This document shows, one piece after another, positions 59,232-64,000 of a stretch of 64,000 nt of DNA. Made by a program: the position numbers and the translations under genes. Where the stretch lies: the NCBI RefSeq assembly GCF_009915685.1, contig NZ_JAABLP010000005.1, one strand, 5' to 3'. The notes beneath the pieces were generated by a model. It ran no database searches. It saw nothing but the letters and a program-made list of their open reading frames with translations, and was not told the DNA's origin. The stretch's first letter is position 1, and every line of letters begins with the position of its first letter. This DNA is from Pannonibacter tanglangensis (lineage in GTDB: Bacteria; Pseudomonadota; Alphaproteobacteria; Rhizobiales; Stappiaceae).

Positions 59232-59975
59232 ATGATTCTCTTCCCCGCCATTGACCTCAAGGACGGCCAGTGCGTTCGCCTGAAGCTCGGTGACATGAAC
59301 GAGGCCACCGTCTTCAACGACAACCCCGGCGCCCAGGCCAAGACCTTTGAGGACCAGGGCTTCGAGTGGCTGCATGTGGTCGACCTCAACGGCGCCTTTG
59401 CCGGCGAGAGCCGCAACGGCGATGCCGTGGACGCCATTCTGGCTTCAACGAAAAACCCGGTGCAGCTGGGTGGCGGCATCCGCACGCTGGCCCATGTCGA
59501 AGCCTGGCTTGCCAAGGGCATCGCCCGCGTCATCCTCGGCACGGTCGCGGTGCGGGATCCGGAGCTGGTCAAGGCGGCCTGCAAGGCCTTTCCGGGCAAG
59601 GTTGCCGTCGGCATCGACGCCCGCGGCGGTCATGTGGCCGTCGAGGGCTGGGCCGAGACGTCGGAACTCACCGCCGTCGATCTCGCCCGCCGCTTCGAGG
59701 ACGCCGGCGTGTCGGCGATCATCTACACCGACATCGACCGTGACGGCGTGCTGAAGGGGCTCAACATCCCCTCGACGCTGGAATTGGCCCGCGCAGTCTC
59801 GATCCCGGTGATCGCGTCGGGCGGGCTTGCCTCCATCGACGACATCCATCGCCTGCTGGAGCCCGATTGCGCGATCCTCGAGGGCGCGATCTCCGGCCGC
59901 GCACTCTATGACGGCCGGCTCGACCCGGCCGAGGCGATGCGGTTGATCCGGGCGGCAAGGGAGGCCCGCGCATGA
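59232..59975 (+). CDS. hisA: ProFAR isomerase HisA
   Basis: Isomerises N'-formimino phosphoribosyl-AICAR ribonucleotide. The 247-residue half-barrel-duplicated TIM protein has catalytic Asp8 (F-P-A-I-D-L-K-D-G) and the second Asp in I-Y-T-D-I-D-R-D-G, plus phosphate loops L-G-G-G-I and A-S-G-G-L. ATGA overlap with hisF. Confidence 0.96.
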   Translation: MILFPAIDLKDGQCVRLKLGDMNEATVFNDNPGAQAKTFEDQGFEWLHVVDLNGAFAGESRNGDAVDAILASTKNPVQLGGGIRTLAHVEAWLAKGIARVILGTVAVRDPELVKAACKAFPGKVAVGIDARGGHVAVEGWAETSELTAVDLARRFEDAGVSAIIYTDIDRDGVLKGLNIPSTLELARAVSIPVIASGGLASIDDIHRLLEPDCAILEGAISGRALYDGRLDPAEAMRLIRAAREARA

Positions 59976-60751
59976 CCCTCAAGGCCCGCATCATCCCCTG
60001 TCTCGACGTCAAGGACGGCCGTGTGGTCAAGGGCGTCAACTTCGTCGATCTGGTCGATGCCGGCGATCCGGTGGAGGCCGCCAAGGCCTATGACGCCGCC
60101 GGCGCCGACGAGCTCTGCTTCCTCGACATCACGGCGAGCAGCGACGGCCGCGACACGATCTATGACGTGGTCCGCCGCACCGCCGAGGCCTGCTTCATGC
60201 CGGTGACCGTGGGCGGTGGCGTGCGCAAGGTGGAAGACATCCGCAAGCTGCTCAACGCCGGTGCGGACAAGGTGTCGATCAACACCGCAGCCGTCACCAA
60301 TCCGGACTTCGTGCGCGAGGCGGCGGAGAAGTTCGGCTCCCAGTGCATCGTCGTCTCCATCGATGCCAAGCAGGTCAGCGCCGAGGGCGAGCCGTATCGC
60401 TTCGAGATCTTCACTCACGGCGGGCGCAACGCCACCGGCATCGACGCGGTCGAGTTTGCCCGCAAGGTCGTGGAGCTGGGCGCCGGCGAGCTGCTGGTGA
60501 CCTCGATGGACCGCGACGGCACCAAGGCCGGCTACAACATCCCGCTGACCCGGGCGATTGCCGATGCGGTTCCGGTTCCGGTGATCGCCTCGGGCGGTGT
60601 CGGGACGCTCGACCATCTGGTGGAGGGCGTGCGCGACGGTCACGCCACCGCCGTGCTGGCCGCCTCGATCTTCCACTTCGGCACCTACACCATCGCCGAG
60701 GCCAAGGCACACATGGCTGCCGCCGGGATACCTATGCGAATGGATACCTGA
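59972..60751 (+). CDS. hisF: Imidazole glycerol phosphate synthase cyclase subunit HisF
   Basis: Partner of HisH; makes imidazole glycerol phosphate and AICAR. The 259-residue barrel has Asp12 in I-I-P-C-L-D-V-K-D-G and the second catalytic Asp in L-V-T-S-M-D-R-D-G-T. Full length. Coupled to hisA by a four-base overlap. Confidence 0.96.
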   Translation: MTLKARIIPCLDVKDGRVVKGVNFVDLVDAGDPVEAAKAYDAAGADELCFLDITASSDGRDTIYDVVRRTAEACFMPVTVGGGVRKVEDIRKLLNAGADKVSINTAAVTNPDFVREAAEKFGSQCIVVSIDAKQVSAEGEPYRFEIFTHGGRNATGIDAVEFARKVVELGAGELLVTSMDRDGTKAGYNIPLTRAIADAVPVPVIASGGVGTLDHLVEGVRDGHATAVLAASIFHFGTYTIAEAKAHMAAAGIPMRMDT

Positions 60752-60805
60752 TCTCGCGCAGGATCCGGTATAAGACGTTCAGGAACGAGAAAAGACGCTG
60801 ATCAG

Positions 60806-61129
60806 ATGACCGCCTTCACCCTGGCCGATCTCGATGCCATCGTCGCCGCCCGTGCGGCTAGCGAGGACGAGACATCCTACACCCGCAAGCTGGTCGGCAA
60901 GGGCGTCGGCAAATGTGCCCAGAAGCTGGGCGAGGAGGCTGTCGAGGCAGCCATCGCCGCCGTGCAGGGCGACCGTGACGGCCTGACCGGCGAGGCGGCC
61001 GACCTGCTGTATCACCTGCTCGTCGTGCTGCGGGTCTGCGACGTGCCGCTGTCTGCCGTCATGGCGGAGCTGGCATCGCGGACCGGGCGGACGGGCCTCG
61101 AGGAAAAGGCGTCGCGGCCGGCGGACTGA
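60806..61129 (+). CDS. hisE: Phosphoribosyl-ATP pyrophosphatase HisE
   Basis: Second step of histidine synthesis. The 107-residue all-helical protein has S-Y-T-R-K-L-V-G-K-G-V-G-K-C-A-Q-K-L-G-E-E and A-A-D-L-L-Y-H-L-L-V, the conserved metal-binding acids of the family. HisI is not fused here and is elsewhere. Confidence 0.95.
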   Translation: MTAFTLADLDAIVAARAASEDETSYTRKLVGKGVGKCAQKLGEEAVEAAIAAVQGDRDGLTGEAADLLYHLLVVLRVCDVPLSAVMAELASRTGRTGLEEKASRPAD

Positions 61130-61211
61130 TGACATCCGACGGCACCCGCCGCGCCCCGGACCAGCGGCCCGGGGTCCTGCCTGCCAACCATGACCATGCG
61201 CGGATGAACGC

Positions 61212-62195
61212 ATGAACCCGGGACAAGCGATGGACCAGACCGCCCCCCGTGCCGACAGCATGGACCTCTCGCCCTATCGGGTCTTCAGCCGGGACGAATG
61301 GTCCCATCTGCGCGCCGACACGCCGATGACGCTGACGGCCGTCGAGGTCAACGAGCTGCGCGGCCTCAACGATCCGATCTCCATGGCCGATGTCGAGAGC
61401 GTCTATCTGCCGCTGTCGCGGCTCCTCGCCTATTACGCCGAGGCCACCCTGATCCTGCATCAGGCGACCAAACGCTTCCTGGGCGTGGAGGAGGGCAAGA
61501 CGCCCTTCATCATCGGCATTGCCGGATCGGTTGCGGTGGGCAAGTCCACCACGTCGCGCATCCTGCGCGCGCTGCTTGCCCGCTGGCCGGCCAGCCCGAA
61601 GGTGGACCTGATCACCACCGACGGCTTCCTGTTTCCCAACGCGGTGCTGGAAGCCGAGGGCCTCATGCAGCGCAAGGGCTTCCCGGAGAGCTTCGACCGG
61701 CCGGCGCTGCTGAAGTTCCTGTCCGACATCAAGGCCGGCAAGCGCAATGTCCAGGCTCCGGTCTATTCCCACTTCTACTATGATGTCATGCCGGGTCAGA
61801 CGGTGACCGTCGACAAGCCCGACATCCTGATCGTCGAAGGGCTCAACGTCCTGCAGACCCGCGAGCTGCCGAAGGATGGCCGTGCCGTGCCCTTCGTCTC
61901 CGACTTCTTCGACTTTTCCGTCTACATCGACGCGCCCGAAAGCCTGCTGGAAAAGTGGTACGTCGACCGCTTCATGCGGCTGCGCGAGACGGCGTTCCGC
62001 GACCCGAACTCCTACTTCCACCGCTACTCGCGCATCACCGACGCGGAAGCCGTCGCCAAGGCGAAGAGCATCTGGACGAACATCAATCTCCAGAACCTGC
62101 GCGAGAACATTTTCCCGACCCGCCCGCGCGCCGACCTGATCCTCACCAAGGACGCCAGCCACACCATCGCCAAGGTCGCCCTGCGCAAGATCTGA
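61212..62195 (+). CDS. coaA: Pantothenate kinase, type I
   Basis: First and controlling step of coenzyme A synthesis. The 327-residue protein has the P-loop GIAGSVAVGKST (about 101-112), D-G-F-L-F-P-N and P-V-Y-S-H-F-Y-Y-D as in E. coli CoaA. The start may be ATG 61212 or ATG 61230 (GGGA 6 bases ahead). The same window also holds coaE, the last step of the pathway. A long hairpin terminator follows. Confidence 0.95.
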   Translation: MNPGQAMDQTAPRADSMDLSPYRVFSRDEWSHLRADTPMTLTAVEVNELRGLNDPISMADVESVYLPLSRLLAYYAEATLILHQATKRFLGVEEGKTPFIIGIAGSVAVGKSTTSRILRALLARWPASPKVDLITTDGFLFPNAVLEAEGLMQRKGFPESFDRPALLKFLSDIKAGKRNVQAPVYSHFYYDVMPGQTVTVDKPDILIVEGLNVLQTRELPKDGRAVPFVSDFFDFSVYIDAPESLLEKWYVDRFMRLRETAFRDPNSYFHRYSRITDAEAVAKAKSIWTNINLQNLRENIFPTRPRADLILTKDASHTIAKVALRKI

Positions 62196-62222
62196 CGACG
62201 GACCTGCCCCCCAAAAGGCAGG

Positions 62223-62257
62223 AAAGCCCCGCCGGTGTCGCACCGGCGGGGCTTTCT
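62223..62257. terminator. Two-way intrinsic terminator between coaA and the chemoreceptor gene
   Basis: A perfect 15-bp stem, AAAGCCCCGCCGGTG with its complement, and a 3-base loop. Ends in TTTCT on the plus strand and TTTCCT on the minus strand, so it serves both convergent genes. Confidence 0.85.
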
Positions 62258-62276
62258 GCAGATGGCGTCAGGGGCC

Positions 62277-63962
62277 TCAGGACGCCTGGCGGCGGACCCC
62301 CCCGAGGAAGTCGGCGACCTGGCGGCGGAGCTGGCCGGCATTCTGCTCCAGCTGCTGGGCGGCCGCGTCCACGGTGCCGGCGGTGGCGCGGGTGGTCTCC
62401 GCGGCGCGCGAGACGGCCGAGATGTTCGAGGTCACCTCCATCGTGCCGCGCGAGGCCTCGGTGGCGTTGCGGGCGATTTCCGAGGTGGCGGACCCCTGCT
62501 CCTCCACCGACGAGGCAATGGAGCCGGCGATCTCGTTCATCTGGTCGATGATCTGCGTCACCGACGAGATGGCCTGCGCCGCCTTCTCGGTTTCCGACTG
62601 GATCGCCGAGATCTGGCTGGAGATCTCCTCGGTCGCCTTGGATGTCTGGGTGGCCAGTTCCTTCACCTCCGCAGCAACAACGGCGAAGCCGCGGCCCGCT
62701 TCACCGGCGCGCGCGGCCTCGATCGTGGCGTTGAGGGCGAGCAGGTTGGTCTGCTCGGCGATCGCCTGGATCAGGTTGACAACTTCGCCGATGCGGCCGG
62801 CGGCTTCCGACAGGCCGTTCATGCGCTTGTTGGTGGAGCTGGCTTCCGCAGCCGCCTTCGAGGCGATCTGGGTCGACTGCTGCACCTGGCGGCGGATCTC
62901 TGCGACGGAGGCCGACAGCTCCTCGGCGGCGGCGGCGACGGTCTCGACATTGCGGGCGGCCTGCTCGGAGGCAGACGTCACCGAGCCGGTCTGGCGGGTG
63001 GTCTGCTCGGCCCCGCGGATCATCTCCTGCGAGGCATCCTGCAGCTTCTTCACCGACTGCTCGATCACGCCCATCATGGCGGTGATCTGGCTGTCGAAGT
63101 CGCCACTCAGGCGCTGCACCTCCGCGCCGCGCCGCGCCGCATCTTCCTGCCGGGCCTGCTGGTCGGCTTCCAGCGCCTTGCGGGCCTGTTCGTTGCGCAC
63201 GAAGACCTCCATGGCAGCTGCCATCTGGCCGATCTCGTCGCCCCGGCCGGCGCCCTCCACGGAAATGTTGCTCTCGCCATCGGCCAGCTTGCGCATGTTC
63301 TGGGTCAGGCTGGTGATCGGACGCCCGATGCTGCGGATGACCGCCGTTGCCAGGGCCACCAGCAGCAGCGCGCCGCCGACGGTCACGGCGATCATCATGG
63401 AAGCCTCGCGCCAGAACTGTGCCTCGACATCATCAGTGTAGACGCCGGTGCCGATCATCCAGCCCCAGGGAGCGAAGCCTTCGGCCCAGGACAGCTTCGG
63501 CAGCGGGACATCGCCGCTGGCCCGCGGCCAGAGATAGGCGAATTCGCCGCCACCCTTGCGGGCCACGTCGATCAGCCCCGCGATCACCTTGACGCCGTTC
63601 TGATCGGTCATGCCGATCATGTTGGTGCCAACCAGCGACGCCTTGGCATGGGACATCACGTTGCCGTTGTAGTCGAAGACGAAGACGTAGTTGTCACCCT
63701 CGTAGCGCAGCCCGCCGACGGCCGCGATGGCCGCGGCCTTGGCCTCGTCCATGCTCATCTGCCCGGCCTGAGCCCGGTCATGATAGCCTTTGATCGTCGC
63801 CAGCGACGCCTGCGTGATGTGTTTCACCGTTTCCACGCGCTGGCCGATCATCGACGCCCGCATGTCGAGCATGCTGACAATGCCGACAACAAGGGTCAGG
63901 ATAAAGCCGGCGGTGACCGGCAGCGCAATCTTCCAAACGAGGGGCAGTCTGTTGAAAGCCAT
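62277..63962 (-). CDS. Methyl-accepting chemotaxis protein, single-Cache sensor
   Basis: A 561-residue chemoreceptor: N-terminal membrane helix (about 9-30), periplasmic sCache_2-type domain (about 35-185; Y-V-F-V-F-D-Y-N-G and W-G-W-M-I-G-T-G-V-Y), second helix (about 190-210), HAMP, and a signalling domain with the hairpin tip E-Q-T-N-L-L-A-L-N-A-T-I-E-A-A-R-A-G. sCache_2 domains often bind small carboxylates; the ligand here is not shown. No CheB/CheR-binding pentapeptide is evident at the end. The ribosome binding site is strong but lies in a hairpin. Confidence 0.93.
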   Translation of the reverse strand: MAFNRLPLVWKIALPVTAGFILTLVVGIVSMLDMRASMIGQRVETVKHITQASLATIKGYHDRAQAGQMSMDEAKAAAIAAVGGLRYEGDNYVFVFDYNGNVMSHAKASLVGTNMIGMTDQNGVKVIAGLIDVARKGGGEFAYLWPRASGDVPLPKLSWAEGFAPWGWMIGTGVYTDDVEAQFWREASMMIAVTVGGALLLVALATAVIRSIGRPITSLTQNMRKLADGESNISVEGAGRGDEIGQMAAAMEVFVRNEQARKALEADQQARQEDAARRGAEVQRLSGDFDSQITAMMGVIEQSVKKLQDASQEMIRGAEQTTRQTGSVTSASEQAARNVETVAAAAEELSASVAEIRRQVQQSTQIASKAAAEASSTNKRMNGLSEAAGRIGEVVNLIQAIAEQTNLLALNATIEAARAGEAGRGFAVVAAEVKELATQTSKATEEISSQISAIQSETEKAAQAISSVTQIIDQMNEIAGSIASSVEEQGSATSEIARNATEASRGTMEVTSNISAVSRAAETTRATAGTVDAAAQQLEQNAGQLRRQVADFLGGVRRQAS

Positions 63963-63968
63963 GATTTC

Positions 63969-63989
63969 CTCCCAGCTCCTGCCTGGGAG
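63969..63989 (-). promoter_or_regulatory. Hairpin sequestering the chemoreceptor ribosome binding site
   Basis: On the minus strand CTCCCAG-GCAGGAG-CTGGGAG can fold with a 7-bp stem; the right arm (CTGGGAG) overlaps the ribosome binding site GGGAGGA that ends 5 bases before the ATG. Folding would lower translation; temperature or a factor could open it. Inference from sequence only. Confidence 0.45.
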
Positions 63990-64000
63990 TATTACGTGTC

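Overview
This window reads as chromosome from an alphaproteobacterium of the order Hyphomicrobiales (Rhizobiales), probably close to the Stappia/Labrenzia/Pannonibacter group. The placement rests on high GC, the gene orders rho-hemJ-hemE | PPSR-maf-aroE-coaE-dnaQ, irr-fabA-fabB-fabI, trpF-trpB-trpA-accD-folC, sdhCDAB and hisB-DUF2628-hisH-hisA-hisF-hisE-coaA, and on alphaproteobacterial markers (Irr, a Tim44-like protein, CtrA-type DNA sites). I see no insertion sequence, prophage, CRISPR array, rRNA or tRNA. This is almost entirely core chromosome.

The best single signal is a candidate chromosomal replication origin at 4096-4516, between hemE and the PPSR gene, where origins of several alphaproteobacteria lie. 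It has DnaA-box-like nonamers, a perfect TTAA-N7-TTAA CtrA motif next to an IHF-like site, four GANTC methylation sites and an AT-rich patch. Genes to its left point left and genes to its right point right. A near-perfect parS-like site lies at 379-394, and the first codons of what is probably mnmE sit at the left edge.

Layout. 1-4095: mnmE start, GNAT, rho, hemJ, hemE (leftward). 4517-8434: PPSR, maf, aroE, coaE, a 31-bp tandem array, dnaQ. 8597-17043: hydroxyacid dehydrogenase, SH3 protein, fabI-fabB-fabA facing irr, GNAT-nth facing a DUF2244 gene, DUF2799 lipoprotein. 17110-23689: MFS exporter, mutS, maeB. 23876-32155: trpF-trpB, trpA-accD-folC, a LigB-type dioxygenase, dut, cysK. 32246-37413: RlaP-like nucleotidyltransferase and sdhC-D-A-B with an FkbM methyltransferase gene inside. 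37636-48257: CysZ-like protein, recR, ybaB, trpS, murJ, glnD, XRE regulator, smr, mltA, tim44 (all leftward). 48472-53346: fxsA, an acyltransferase, a 58-bp tandem array running into the polA start codon, polA. 53365-57220: Ada-like protein, class V aminotransferase with divergent Lrp regulator, pyrF. 57454-63962: his operon, coaA and a chemoreceptor.

Recurring structure outside genes: at least four degenerate tandem arrays with an exact 12-bp period and related consensus (14840-14935, 25809-25868, 30929-30988, 45636-45719), plus the 31-bp and 58-bp arrays. Other oddities: TrpA has Glu where the catalytic Asp60 of the E. coli enzyme is expected; AccD lacks three of four zinc cysteines; a clear terminator separates trpB from trpA; the chemoreceptor ribosome binding site can be buried in a hairpin. 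No computation was run; motif calls are by eye.
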